Both the position numbers and the translations under genes were made by a program. A stretch of DNA of 51,833 nt from Collinsella sp. (GTDB lineage: Bacteria; Actinomycetota; Coriobacteriia; Coriobacteriales; Coriobacteriaceae). Shown piece by piece: positions 8,010 through 15,808 of the stretch. The stretch spans positions 1 to 51,833 of the forward strand of contig DXZT01000008.1 of NCBI GenBank assembly GCA_019419545.1, read 5' to 3'. Every line of letters begins with the position of its first letter. Position 1 is the stretch's first letter. The notes under the pieces are model-generated. The model worked only from the letters and a program-made list of their open reading frames with translations. It had not been told where the DNA came from and ran no database searches.

Positions 8010-8900
8010 ATGGCAGAACAGACCAGCAAGGCCGATCGTGTCAAACTCAATCGCGAGCTCGCGCAGATGCTCAAGGGCGGTGTCATAATGGACGTCACCA
8101 CGCCCGAGCAGGCACGCATCGCCGAAAAGGCAGGCGCCTGCGCCGTCATGGCACTCGAGCGCATCCCGGCCGATATCCGTGCCGCAGGCGGCGTCTCGCG
8201 CATGAGCGACCCCAAGATGATCAAGGGCATCCAAGAGGCCGTCTCCATCCCTGTTATGGCCAAGTGCCGCATCGGTCACATCGTCGAGGCGCAGGTCCTT
8301 CAGGCCATCGAGATCGACTACATCGATGAGTCCGAGGTTCTCTCCCCTGCCGATGACGTCTATCACATCGACAAGACCCAGTTTGACGTGCCGTTTGTCT
8401 GCGGCGCCCGCGATCTGGGCGAGGCGCTGCGCCGTGTTGCCGAGGGCGCCACGATGATTCGCACCAAGGGTGAGCCGGGTACGGGCGACGTCGTTCAGGC
8501 CGTGCGTCACATGCGCAAAATCCAAAAGCAGATCCGCGACGTTGTTGCCCTGCGCGACGACGAGCTCTTTGAGGCAGCCAAGCAACTGCAGGTTCCGGTC
8601 GAGCTGGTGCGCGAGGTCCATGCCACGGGTAAGCTTCCCGTCGTGAACTTTGCCGCCGGCGGCGTAGCGACCCCCGCCGACGCCGCGCTGATGATGCAGC
8701 TGGGCGCCGAAGGCGTCTTTGTCGGCTCGGGCATCTTTAAGAGCGGCGACCCCGCCAAGCGCGCAGCCGCCATCGTCAAGGCCGTGGCAAACTTCACCGA
8801 TGCCAAGCTCATCGCCGAGCTTTCGGAGGACCTGGGCGAGGCCATGGTGGGCATCAACGCCGACGAGATCGAGATCATCATGGAAGAGCGCGGGCGCTAG
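8010..8900 (+). CDS. pdxS: Pyridoxal 5'-phosphate synthase subunit PdxS (296 aa)
   Basis: Synthase subunit of the deoxyxylulose-independent vitamin B6 pathway. It makes pyridoxal phosphate from ribose 5-phosphate, glyceraldehyde 3-phosphate and ammonia supplied by PdxT. The family stretches are intact: GGVIMDVTTPEQARIAEKAGA, AVMALERIPADIR, CRIGHIVEAQVL, DYIDESEVLSPAD, MIRTKGEPGTGDVVQAVRHMR and FAAGGVATPADAALMMQLGAEGVFVGSGIF. The start at 8010 follows GGGAG and gives the usual length; upstream in-frame starts have no ribosome binding site. It is cotranscribed with pdxT 20 bp downstream. Confidence 0.97.
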   Translation: MAEQTSKADRVKLNRELAQMLKGGVIMDVTTPEQARIAEKAGACAVMALERIPADIRAAGGVSRMSDPKMIKGIQEAVSIPVMAKCRIGHIVEAQVLQAIEIDYIDESEVLSPADDVYHIDKTQFDVPFVCGARDLGEALRRVAEGATMIRTKGEPGTGDVVQAVRHMRKIQKQIRDVVALRDDELFEAAKQLQVPVELVREVHATGKLPVVNFAAGGVATPADAALMMQLGAEGVFVGSGIFKSGDPAKRAAAIVKAVANFTDAKLIAELSEDLGEAMVGINADEIEIIMEERGR

Positions 8901-8920
8901 TCCAGCAGAAAGGATCGCAC

Positions 8921-9508
8921 ATGAGCGATTATGCAGACCAAACGGTCGCCGTGCTGGCGGTCCAAGGCGCTTTTGCCGAGCACGAGACAAGACTATCCGA
9001 GCTGGGCGCACGTTGTATTGAGCTGAGGCAGGCGGCTGATTTGAAGCAGGACTTTGACCGTCTGGTACTTCCCGGCGGCGAGTCTACCGTTCAAGGCAAG
9101 CTGCTTGATGAGTTGGACATGCTCGAGGAGCTTCGTGCCCGTATCGTTGAAGGCATGCCCGTCCTGGGCACCTGCGCCGGCCTGATTCTGCTGGCGCGCG
9201 ACCTTGCCGCCCACGACGATAAGGGAACGCCGCGCCTGGCAACCATGGATGTGCTCGTTAAGCGCAATGCCTATGGCAGACAACTCGGCAGCTTTCGAAC
9301 CAAGGGGCAGGTAGCCGGCATCGACGGTGAAGTGCCGCTGACGTTTATCCGCGCGCCCCGCATCGTCGAGGTCCACGGCGACGCCAAGGCCTTAGCGAAA
9401 GTCGACGGCCGTATCGTCGCCGCCCGCCAAGACAACCAGCTCGGCGTAACCTTCCACCCCGAACTCGACGAAGACACCCGCCTCCACGAACTATTCCTAC
9501 AAATGTAG
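8921..9508 (+). CDS. pdxT: Pyridoxal 5'-phosphate synthase glutaminase PdxT (195 aa)
   Basis: Class I glutamine amidotransferase that releases ammonia from glutamine and channels it to PdxS. The key blocks are LPGGESTVQGKLL, LGTCAGLILLA with the nucleophilic Cys, and TFHPELDED near the C-terminus with the catalytic His and Glu. The length is normal for PdxT. The ATG follows AGAAAGGATCGCAC, 20 bp after the pdxS stop. It ends the operon, and a dense block of palindromes begins about 20 bp downstream. Confidence 0.96.
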   Translation: MSDYADQTVAVLAVQGAFAEHETRLSELGARCIELRQAADLKQDFDRLVLPGGESTVQGKLLDELDMLEELRARIVEGMPVLGTCAGLILLARDLAAHDDKGTPRLATMDVLVKRNAYGRQLGSFRTKGQVAGIDGEVPLTFIRAPRIVEVHGDAKALAKVDGRIVAARQDNQLGVTFHPELDEDTRLHELFLQM

Positions 9509-9531
9509 GTATCGAAATCAACAAACGAAAC

Positions 9532-9595
9532 GAGAGTGGACAATCTCCAGCCTTGAGCATGAATATGGGCTCAAACCGGGAGATTATCCACTCTC
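9532..9595. repeat. Nested inverted repeat downstream of pdxT
   Basis: GAGAGTGGACAATCTCC at 9532-9548 pairs with GGAGATTATCCACTCTC at 9579-9595 with one mismatch, and an inner TTGAGC/GCTCAA stem sits inside. There is no T-tract. It may act as a 3' hairpin of the pdxST transcript or be a repeat unit. Confidence 0.7.
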
Positions 9596-9603
9596 ATGCT
9601 ATG

Positions 9604-9659
9604 TAGTCGTTGGGGACGTTCTTAAACGACTGGTCAAACAAGAACGTCCCCAACGACTA
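9604..9659. repeat. GGGAC-core palindrome, TAGTCGTT type
   Basis: TAGTCGTTGGGGACGTTCTT and its exact 20-base reverse complement are separated by 16 bp. A second copy lies at 49350-49405 with a compensated base change (CG to TA) in the stem. The style resembles REP-like elements mobilised by RAYT transposases, though none is in this window. Confidence 0.85.
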
Positions 9660-9712
9660 TCTTTTAGCAGATCTGGATCATGGCAATGCCGATGCTTTGG
9701 CAACGACAGCGA

Positions 9713-9812
9713 GCGCCTCCCAGAGCGAACAAGTTGGCATGAAAAAGGCAGGGCATAGACCTTCTGGTCATGCCCTGCCTTTTGAATGACAAATTGTCGC
9801 TCTGGGAGGCGC
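9713..9812. repeat. 16-bp perfect inverted repeat enclosing a terminator hairpin
   Basis: GCGCCTCCCAGAGCGA at 9713-9728 pairs exactly with TCGCTCTGGGAGGCGC at 9797-9812. Between them lies the AAAAGGCAGGGCAT/ATGCCCTGCCTTTT hairpin. Two stacked stems of this size between convergent genes suggest an insulating or mobile hairpin element. The 346 bp between pdxT and the RGG gene hold only such palindromes and no gene. Confidence 0.75.
9743..9783. terminator. Bidirectional intrinsic terminator between pdxT and the RGG gene
   Basis: AAAAGGCAGGGCAT pairs perfectly with ATGCCCTGCCTTTT over a 13-bp loop. The A-tract on one side and T-tract on the other make it usable in both directions for the two convergent transcripts. 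Confidence 0.8.
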
Positions 9813-9825
9813 GCAGCGTCAACTA

Positions 9826-9852
9826 GTTACGCGGTTCGTAGAACCGCGTAAC
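9826..9852. terminator. 12-bp perfect hairpin just past the RGG gene stop
   Basis: GTTACGCGGTTC, loop GTA, GAACCGCGTAAC. It begins 2 bp beyond the stop codon of the minus-strand RGG gene. There is no T-tract, so it may protect the mRNA end or pause polymerase before the main terminator at 9743. Confidence 0.55.
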
Positions 9853-9854
9853 CC

Positions 9855-10766
9855 CTAGAAGCGGTTGCCGCGGAAGCCGCCGCCGTTGCGGCCGCCACGA
9901 TCGCCACCGCGACCGCCGCGGTCGTTACCACGGTTGCCGCCGAAGCCGCCACGGTTGCCACCGCGATCGCCATAGCCACCACGGTTGCCGCCAAAGCCGC
10001 CGCGACCGCCACGGTCGCCGCCACGGTCACCAAAGCCGCCACGGCCGCCACGGTCGCCACCGCGACCGCCGCGGTCACCGCCACGGCCACCGCGATCGCC
10101 AAAGCCGCCGCGACCGCCACGGTCGCCGCCACGGCCACCGCGATCGTCACGACCGCCGCGAGGACCGCGGTCCTCGTCCAGGCCCATGGCGACGAGCGGA
10201 GCGATGACCTTATCGAGAGCGGCCATCAGCTCGGTGGCCTCCTCGTAAGAAAGCTCGGGCAGGAGCTTCTCCTTCTTGTTGGCAAGCTCGACCAGGCCCT
10301 CGGCGGCATCCTCGGCAGCGAAGACAACGATCTTGCGCATATCGCCCTCGGCGTCGTCGATGCGGCCGACCAGATCGGCAGCCTCGGCCTCGGCCATCAG
10401 GCCATCGAGCTCACGAAGGCGCATGCCCAGCAGGTCGGACATTTCCTTCTGCTCCATCTTGGGCTTGAGGTCAAGGAGCTTGATGGCGCGCTCGATGTTC
10501 GCCATGCGCTCGGCCTTGGCCTCCTCCTCCTTGGAAATAGCAAAGCGACGGCTACGCAGCAGGCGGGCGGCCTTCTGCATCTTGTCCATCAGCTCTTCGT
10601 CATCGTAATCAACGGCGGCCTCGACAACCTCGGCCTCCTCCTCGGCGGAAACCTCGTCAGCAGCCTCAACCTCGGCAGCTTCGGTCTCCACGGTCTCGAC
10701 TGCCTCGACCTCGGCAGCCATGGTCTCGTTCTCGGTCTCGTTCATGATCTCTTCGTTCTCAGACAT
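9855..10766 (-). CDS. MarR-like core with acidic N-terminus and RGG-repeat tail (303 aa)
   Basis: Three zones are visible. Residues 1-60 are very acidic (Glu, Ala, Val, Thr). Residues about 65-190 are helical, and AERMANIERAIKLLDLKPKMEQKEMSDLLGM, with the following RELDGLMAEAEAADLVGRIDD, looks like a MarR-type winged helix with a recognition helix and a wing. Residues 199-303 are almost only Arg, Gly, Asp, Phe and Asn in RGG, DRGG and GFGDRGG units. RGG tails bind RNA and favour condensates; a MarR core would normally bind DNA. No catalytic motif is present. The role is unknown; it could be a nucleic-acid chaperone or an abundant regulator. The ATG follows AAGGAG. Confidence 0.7.
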   Translation of the reverse strand: MSENEEIMNETENETMAAEVEAVETVETEAAEVEAADEVSAEEEAEVVEAAVDYDDEELMDKMQKAARLLRSRRFAISKEEEAKAERMANIERAIKLLDLKPKMEQKEMSDLLGMRLRELDGLMAEAEAADLVGRIDDAEGDMRKIVVFAAEDAAEGLVELANKKEKLLPELSYEEATELMAALDKVIAPLVAMGLDEDRGPRGGRDDRGGRGGDRGGRGGFGDRGGRGGDRGGRGGDRGGRGGFGDRGGDRGGRGGFGGNRGGYGDRGGNRGGFGGNRGNDRGGRGGDRGGRNGGGFRGNRF

Positions 10767-10918
10767 GAGACTCCTTCTTGGCCCTCTCGGGCATCATCGC
10801 CCCATTCGCGGGGCCCGTCGCGCACTCTTTGCGCTTTAAACATTCATGCCTCTCGGCAAAACGTCCATTAGTTTATGGTGTCGCCATCCAATCTAGCTGC
10901 AGAATCTATGTGCACACA

Positions 10919-12334
10919 TTAATGCGACATGTGCGACTCGCGACGAGCGTACACCAGTGACGCCACGAACCCGACCACGGCAATCACAGCCGCCACGCGC
11001 ACGGCAGCTGCAAATCCAATCGCCTGGGCAACGTCGGTCGCAACGCCAGCGGCGCCGGCAGTCGCCGCAGAACTCGAGAGCAAGCCGATAAACAGCGACG
11101 GGCCAAACGATGCGGCAATCATGTTCCACGTGTTGAGCAATGCCGTTCCGTGAGGATGCTCAGCGGCAGGAAGCGTCTCCAAGCCGGCTGTCTGCGAGGG
11201 GCTCAGCACCAGGCCGACTCCGGCATACACCACAACGGTCAGCGCCACGACGACGCCGATGTTCATGCTTGCCGCCGTCATCGAGATTGCAGTCTGCCCC
11301 ACGGCAATCAGGGCAAAGCCGACCGGCAACAGCGGCCATGCGCCACGGGCGTCCATCACGCGTCCGCCCACAATCGAGGTCACGGCATTGCAGGCAATCG
11401 CCGGCAAAATGAGCAGGCCCGCAACAAGTGCGGTCATGCCGTAGGCACCTTCAAAATAGAGCGGCAACAAAACACTCATCGAGAACGTCGTCATCATCGA
11501 CACCACCACAAGCAGGCACGCAGGCCAAAAGCGAACGCTCGCCATAGGACGCACGTTAAGCACCGGATGCTCAAGTTTGAGCTGGCGGGCCGCAAACAGG
11601 CCGAGCAGCACAAGGGCGGCGAAGAGCGTCACGATGCCGGCAATCAGATTGGTCGAGAACTCGCCTACGGAATACACAAATGCCGTAATGCCGGCAGCGA
11701 GCAAAACAACCGACAGAATATCAAGCGTGGCGTTCGAACGCTCTCCGACATTCTGAACAAGCTTTACGCCCGCCGCAGCGACCACAATGCCGCCCACCAG
11801 CGGCACTACGAACACCGCCCTCCAGCCAAACAACGTGCACATAAGACCGCTGATCACGGGTCCAAACGCCGGCCCCAGCGTAATGCAGGCGCCGCCCAGG
11901 CTCAGATACAGACCGAGCTTCTCGCGCGGGGCGCAAGACAGCACCACGTTCATCATGAGCGGGAACAAGATGCCCGATCCCGCAGCCTGCAAAATACGAC
12001 TTGGCAGCAAAACGCTAAACGACGGAGCGACCAGGCACAGGACTTCGCCGGCGACCATGCATCCGCATGCGAAAAACAGCAGCTTGCGCGTCGAGAAACG
12101 GCCGGACAGGAAGGCCATGATGGCCGTAAAAATCGACGTCACGATCATGTAGCCCGAGACGAGCCACTGTGCCGTGGTGGCACTCACCGAAAAGGCCGCC
12201 ATAATGTCGTGCAACGCCACGTTAATGATGTTCTCGTTAAACGCGGCAACAAAGGCTGCAATATACATTACGACGAGAATCGCCGCAGTGGCCGATGGCG
12301 TTACTTGAACTTGTTGCTGAGATTTGCTCCCCAT
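10919..12334 (-). CDS. MFS transporter, DHA2-type multidrug exporter (471 aa)
   Basis: Proton-driven efflux permease of the inner membrane. It begins with a transmembrane helix (AAILVVMYIAAFVAAFNENIINVALHDI) followed by motif-A-like LSGRFSTRKLLF, and the hydrophobic pattern supports about 14 membrane segments. NENIINVALHDI and TTAQWLVSGYMI are typical of the DHA2/EmrB group. The start at 12334 is chosen for GAGGAAGG ahead of it; the open frame continues upstream to 12745 without family sequence. It is divergent from the deformylase at 12540 and stands alone on its strand. The substrate is not predictable. Confidence 0.9.
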   Translation of the reverse strand: MGSKSQQQVQVTPSATAAILVVMYIAAFVAAFNENIINVALHDIMAAFSVSATTAQWLVSGYMIVTSIFTAIMAFLSGRFSTRKLLFFACGCMVAGEVLCLVAPSFSVLLPSRILQAAGSGILFPLMMNVVLSCAPREKLGLYLSLGGACITLGPAFGPVISGLMCTLFGWRAVFVVPLVGGIVVAAAGVKLVQNVGERSNATLDILSVVLLAAGITAFVYSVGEFSTNLIAGIVTLFAALVLLGLFAARQLKLEHPVLNVRPMASVRFWPACLLVVVSMMTTFSMSVLLPLYFEGAYGMTALVAGLLILPAIACNAVTSIVGGRVMDARGAWPLLPVGFALIAVGQTAISMTAASMNIGVVVALTVVVYAGVGLVLSPSQTAGLETLPAAEHPHGTALLNTWNMIAASFGPSLFIGLLSSSAATAGAAGVATDVAQAIGFAAAVRVAAVIAVVGFVASLVYARRESHMSH

Positions 12335-12539
12335 GCATTTCCTTCCTCTTGGAACGACAGTCGCATCGCCCCAGAGGAACAGTCCAGGGCGAAAAATGAG
12401 CCCTAGACTTACGCCAGACGCCGTACACGACGAATCTGGCAACATGGTCCAACATCGAAAGATTGTAACGCGGACGCACAGCTTTCCTTCCGCGCTATTA
12501 TTAAAAGTCCACGAAAGCATAAGACATGAGGAGCCCGCC

Positions 12540-12950
12540 ATGATTAAGCCCATCATGAAATCCGAGTTCTTTTTGCGTCTGCCTTCCGAAGACGCGGGAC
12601 CCGACGATGCCGCAACCGGGCAGGATCTCCTGGATACACTCCACGAGCATGAGCGCGAGTGCGTGGGCCTCGCCGCCAACATGATCGGCGTGCGCAAACG
12701 CATCATCTGCGTAAAGGACGGCAACAGGACACTCCTGATGTACAACCCTCAGATTCTTGAGCAGGTCAATGCCTATCAGACGAGCGAAGGATGCCTCTCG
12801 CTGATCGGCGAGCGTCCCTGTACCCGCTATCGCCGCATTAAGGTGGAGTATTTGGACGAGAACTTCGTTCACCGCATCAAAAACTTCTCGGGCTACACCG
12901 CCGAGATCATCCAGCACGAAATCGACCACTGCAACGGGATTGTTATTTAG
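12540..12950 (+). CDS. def: Small peptide deformylase (136 aa)
   Basis: Metalloprotease that removes the formyl group from nascent proteins. Motif 1 is VGLAANMIG near residue 42, with Met where classical enzymes have Gln; motif 2 is EGCLSL near 85 with the metal-ligand Cys; motif 3 is QHEIDH near 125 with both His ligands and the catalytic Glu. At 136 residues it lacks the C-terminal helix of longer enzymes and resembles the short deformylase type seen in many Firmicutes, where the Met also occurs as far as I recall. The start at 12540 follows GAGGAG. A second, altered homologue lies at 20398. Confidence 0.88.
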   Translation: MIKPIMKSEFFLRLPSEDAGPDDAATGQDLLDTLHEHERECVGLAANMIGVRKRIICVKDGNRTLLMYNPQILEQVNAYQTSEGCLSLIGERPCTRYRRIKVEYLDENFVHRIKNFSGYTAEIIQHEIDHCNGIVI

Positions 12951-13149
12951 TTCCGCCGTTCTACCGAACGGCGGACCACTTGACGCTGCGCGAGCCGCAT
13001 TCACGCCAATCTGACGTTCAATTTCGAGGGCGCGACCAGAAGGTCAGCGCCCTCTCATTTCACGTCACCTTGGCGCAAATGCGGCTCGCTCGCTGTCGTA
13101 TGTCTATCCTGCGACGCCTCGATTCTTGCGGCGGCAGGCACCTAATCCC

Positions 13150-14670
13150 CTACGATTGGCGGTAATGGTCAAAGAAGTCGGCGAGGTCTTCGAGGGACTC
13201 TTTGAGTACTTCCATGCGTGGCAGGTACACGATGCGGAAGTGATCGGGCTCGGCCCAGTTAAAGCCGCCGCCGCGCGTGATCAGAATCTTCTTCTCGTGC
13301 AGCAGGTCGAGGGCAAACTGCTCGTCATCGGTGATGTTGAACTTTTTAACATCCATCTTGGGGAAGATGTAGAACGCCGCACGCGGCTTAACCACCGAGA
13401 TGCCGTCAATCTTGTTGAGCGCCTCATACACAAAGTTGCGCTGCTCGTAGACACGGCCGCCGGGACGGATGTAGTCGTTAACGGACTGATGGCCGCCGAG
13501 CGCCGTCTGGACGATCGACTGAGCCGGCACGTTGGAGCACAGGCGCATGTTGGAGAGCATGTTGATGCCCATGATGAAGTCGCTCATGCAGCGCTGGTTG
13601 CCCGAAAGCACCATCCAGCCAATGCGATAGCCCGCGATCATGTGCGACTTGGACAGACCGCTAAAGGTGACACAGGGCAGATCGGGGGCGAGCGAGGCAA
13701 TCGAGACGTGCTCGTAGCCGTCCATGCACAGGCGGTCGTAGATCTCATCGGCAAAGATCATCAGCTGATGCCTGCGTGCAATCTCGACGATGCCCTCGAG
13801 CACCTCGCGCGGATAGACAGAGCCCGTGGGGTTGTTGGGGTTGATGATGACGAGGGCTTTGGTCGCGCTCGTAATCTTGGACTCCATATCCTCCAGGTCG
13901 GGATACCAATCCGCCTGCTCATCGCACAGATAATGTACGGGATGACCGCCAGCAAGGGTAGCGCACGCCGTCCAGAGCGGATAGTCGGGGCTGGGGATCA
14001 GAATCTCGTCGCCATTGTCGAGCAGCGCGTTCATCGAAAGCTGAATGAGCTCGGACACGCCGTTGCCCGTGTAGATATGCTCCATCTGAACGTTGGGCAG
14101 GCCTTTGATCTGCGAATACTGCATGATCGCCTTGCGCGCGGAGAACAGGCCACGCGAGTTGGAATAGCCTTCGCAGTCGGGCAGCTGCTGGCGCATGTCC
14201 TTGATGACCTCATCGGGCGTGCGGAAACCGAAGGGCGCCGGGTTGCCGATATTGAGCTTGAGGATGCGCTCGCCCTCGTCCTCCATACGGGCGGCCTCGT
14301 CGACGACGGGACCGCGCACGTCATACAGGACGTTATCGAGCTTGGTGGATTTAGAAAAAGTACGCATGGTGGTGCTCCTTGCAATTTGAGCTGAGGGATG
14401 GGGTTCGGGTTTGGAATCGTTGCGGGGTGATGATGCCTCGCCTTGATCGGCGTCGCCGGCAAGCAGCCAGGTAACATCGACCTCCAAAATACGGGCGAGC
14501 AGCTCGGCCACATCGCGCCGCGGGATCGTCTTGCCGCTCACATATTGGCTCATCTGACTCTTGCCGAGTTTTTTGCCGAGCATCTCCGATGCGCGGATCA
14601 CGTCCGACTGGCGAACGTCGCGATCGGACATAGTCTGTCGCAGGCGATCGCTAAACGTCTCTTGGGCCAC
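13150..14670 (-). CDS. XRE HTH fused to class I aminotransferase, AlaA-like (506 aa)
   Basis: Residues about 4-70 form an XRE-type helix-turn-helix (FSDRLRQTMSDRDVRQSDVI, KSQMSQYVSGKTIPRRDVAELLA). After a linker, residues about 100-505 are a complete fold-type I aminotransferase like alanine transaminase AlaA: NIGNPAPFGF, GNGVSELIQL, IINPNNPTGSVYP, FADEIYD and TFSGLSKSHMIAGYRIGW with the pyridoxal phosphate Lys. The start is the GTG at 14670 with AAGGAGG ahead; an in-frame ATG at 14721 lies in the operator palindrome and has no ribosome binding site. The reaction is likely pyruvate/glutamate transamination. The fused DNA-binding domain suggests autoregulation or sensing of amino-acid state, as MocR proteins do with a different HTH. 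Confidence 0.85.
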   Translation of the reverse strand: MAQETFSDRLRQTMSDRDVRQSDVIRASEMLGKKLGKSQMSQYVSGKTIPRRDVAELLARILEVDVTWLLAGDADQGEASSPRNDSKPEPHPSAQIARSTTMRTFSKSTKLDNVLYDVRGPVVDEAARMEDEGERILKLNIGNPAPFGFRTPDEVIKDMRQQLPDCEGYSNSRGLFSARKAIMQYSQIKGLPNVQMEHIYTGNGVSELIQLSMNALLDNGDEILIPSPDYPLWTACATLAGGHPVHYLCDEQADWYPDLEDMESKITSATKALVIINPNNPTGSVYPREVLEGIVEIARRHQLMIFADEIYDRLCMDGYEHVSIASLAPDLPCVTFSGLSKSHMIAGYRIGWMVLSGNQRCMSDFIMGINMLSNMRLCSNVPAQSIVQTALGGHQSVNDYIRPGGRVYEQRNFVYEALNKIDGISVVKPRAAFYIFPKMDVKKFNITDDEQFALDLLHEKKILITRGGGFNWAEPDHFRIVYLPRMEVLKESLEDLADFFDHYRQS

Positions 14671-14710
14671 TAGAACCTCCTTGCTGGCAAAGTTCAATTT
14701 ATAGAACACG

Positions 14711-14730
14711 AATTGAACCATGGTTCAATT
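14711..14730. promoter_or_regulatory. Perfect 20-bp palindrome, probable operator of the XRE-aminotransferase
   Basis: AATTGAACCATGGTTCAATT is a perfect dyad. More GTTCAATT half-sites lie at 14692-14699, where GTTC-N8-GAAC forms another dyad, and at 14765-14772. A TATACT -10 box for the minus-strand gene lies at 14744-14739, putting the palindrome over the start of transcription. The encoded XRE domain is the natural candidate to bind it. Confidence 0.7.
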
Positions 14731-14832
14731 TAGCAAGCAGTATAACGCGGCGCCTCATTCGAAAGTTCAATTTCATAAGAAAATGTATCGGACTCCGAGA
14801 TCTGCCCAAAGCAAACAATGGCGTGTACACGT

Positions 14833-15690
14833 TTAGAGGTATTCGAGAAAACGGGCGGCGGCAAGCGAAACATCGGCCGTTCGATATATGGCGTTGATCT
14901 GCCGATGGGGATGTCCCTCGAGCGGGCGCACGGCAACATCGAACTGACAGCGGCGCAAGATGAGCGCGGGAAGAATGCTCACACCCAGGCCGTCCTCAAC
15001 CATGGCCATAATCGCATAGTCATCCCAGGTCGACAGCTTGGAGCACACCGTCAGTCCCGCCCGACGGAACAGCGGCGTAATCTCGTCATCGGTGCCGCGT
15101 TCTAGCAGAATAAACTGCTCGTTGGCTAAATCGGCAAGAGAAACGACCTCCGCCGTGGCAAGCAAAGAGTCTGCCGGTACTACCGCCATCAACTCGTCGC
15201 GCACCAAAGACCGCGATGCCATGCCGTTTTCTCGGGGCTCACGCGGGATAAAGCCCAGGTCGCAGCGACCTTCCGCCACCCATTGTTCAATCTCTGAGTA
15301 ATCGCCCATCAGCAACTCATAATCGACGGCCGGATGATCGGCGCGAAAGCGCGCAATCACCGGCGGCAGCACGTGGGTCGCCACACTCGAAAACGTACCG
15401 ATGCAGATTTTGCCGCGCATGAGTCCACGCATCTCATCCACCCGTCGCTGCAAGCGAGTGAATTCCTCGCAGAGCGCCTCGACAGCCGGCATGACCTGCC
15501 GCCCGTCGGCAGAAAGAGCCACGCCCTCGCGACTGCGGTCGAGCACCTTAAAACCCCAGTCGGCCTCAAGATCGGCCACCATACGGCTCACGCCCGACTG
15601 CGAATAGCTCAGGCGCTCGGCAGCACGCGTAAAGCTTCCGGCGCGCACCGTCTCCAGCAGCACCTGCATCTTTTGGATATTGGTCTCCAC
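14833..15690 (-). CDS. LysR-family transcriptional regulator (285 aa)
   Basis: N-terminal winged HTH (QKMQVLLETVRAGSFTRAAERLSYSQSGVSRMVADLEADWGFKVLDRS) followed by a LysR effector domain beginning with GKICIGTFSSVATHVLPPVIARF. The start is taken as the GTG at 15690, preceded by AAGGGTGGGG; ATG at 15711 would add seven residues without a good ribosome binding site. It is divergent from the EamA transporter with about 118 bp between, the usual arrangement for a LysR protein that controls its neighbour. It is similar in build to the LysR at 50881. The effector is unknown. Confidence 0.9.
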   Translation of the reverse strand: METNIQKMQVLLETVRAGSFTRAAERLSYSQSGVSRMVADLEADWGFKVLDRSREGVALSADGRQVMPAVEALCEEFTRLQRRVDEMRGLMRGKICIGTFSSVATHVLPPVIARFRADHPAVDYELLMGDYSEIEQWVAEGRCDLGFIPREPRENGMASRSLVRDELMAVVPADSLLATAEVVSLADLANEQFILLERGTDDEITPLFRRAGLTVCSKLSTWDDYAIMAMVEDGLGVSILPALILRRCQFDVAVRPLEGHPHRQINAIYRTADVSLAAARFLEYL

Positions 15691-15808
15691 GGCACGTCCC
15701 CACCCTTGCATGAGTTTTTGTCATGTTTTCCATGCATTATATTCGCTTTTCTTCTAAAGCCAGTTCACCCATAGTGAACATGTTCGGATATAGAGGGGAT
15801 GTCAGCGC

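Noticed and set aside
7905..9011. Long open frame opposite pdxS
   Set aside because: It mirrors pdxS/pdxT codon structure, has no ribosome binding site and its product (rich in Asp, His, Gly, Leu) has no domain.
9890..10170. Tandem near-identical units that could suggest a CRISPR or minisatellite array
   Set aside because: They are codons of the RGG tail with no spacers; the frame is kept throughout.
12335..12745. N-terminal extension of the MFS exporter
   Set aside because: The extension has no family similarity, and a strong ribosome binding site marks the start at 12334.
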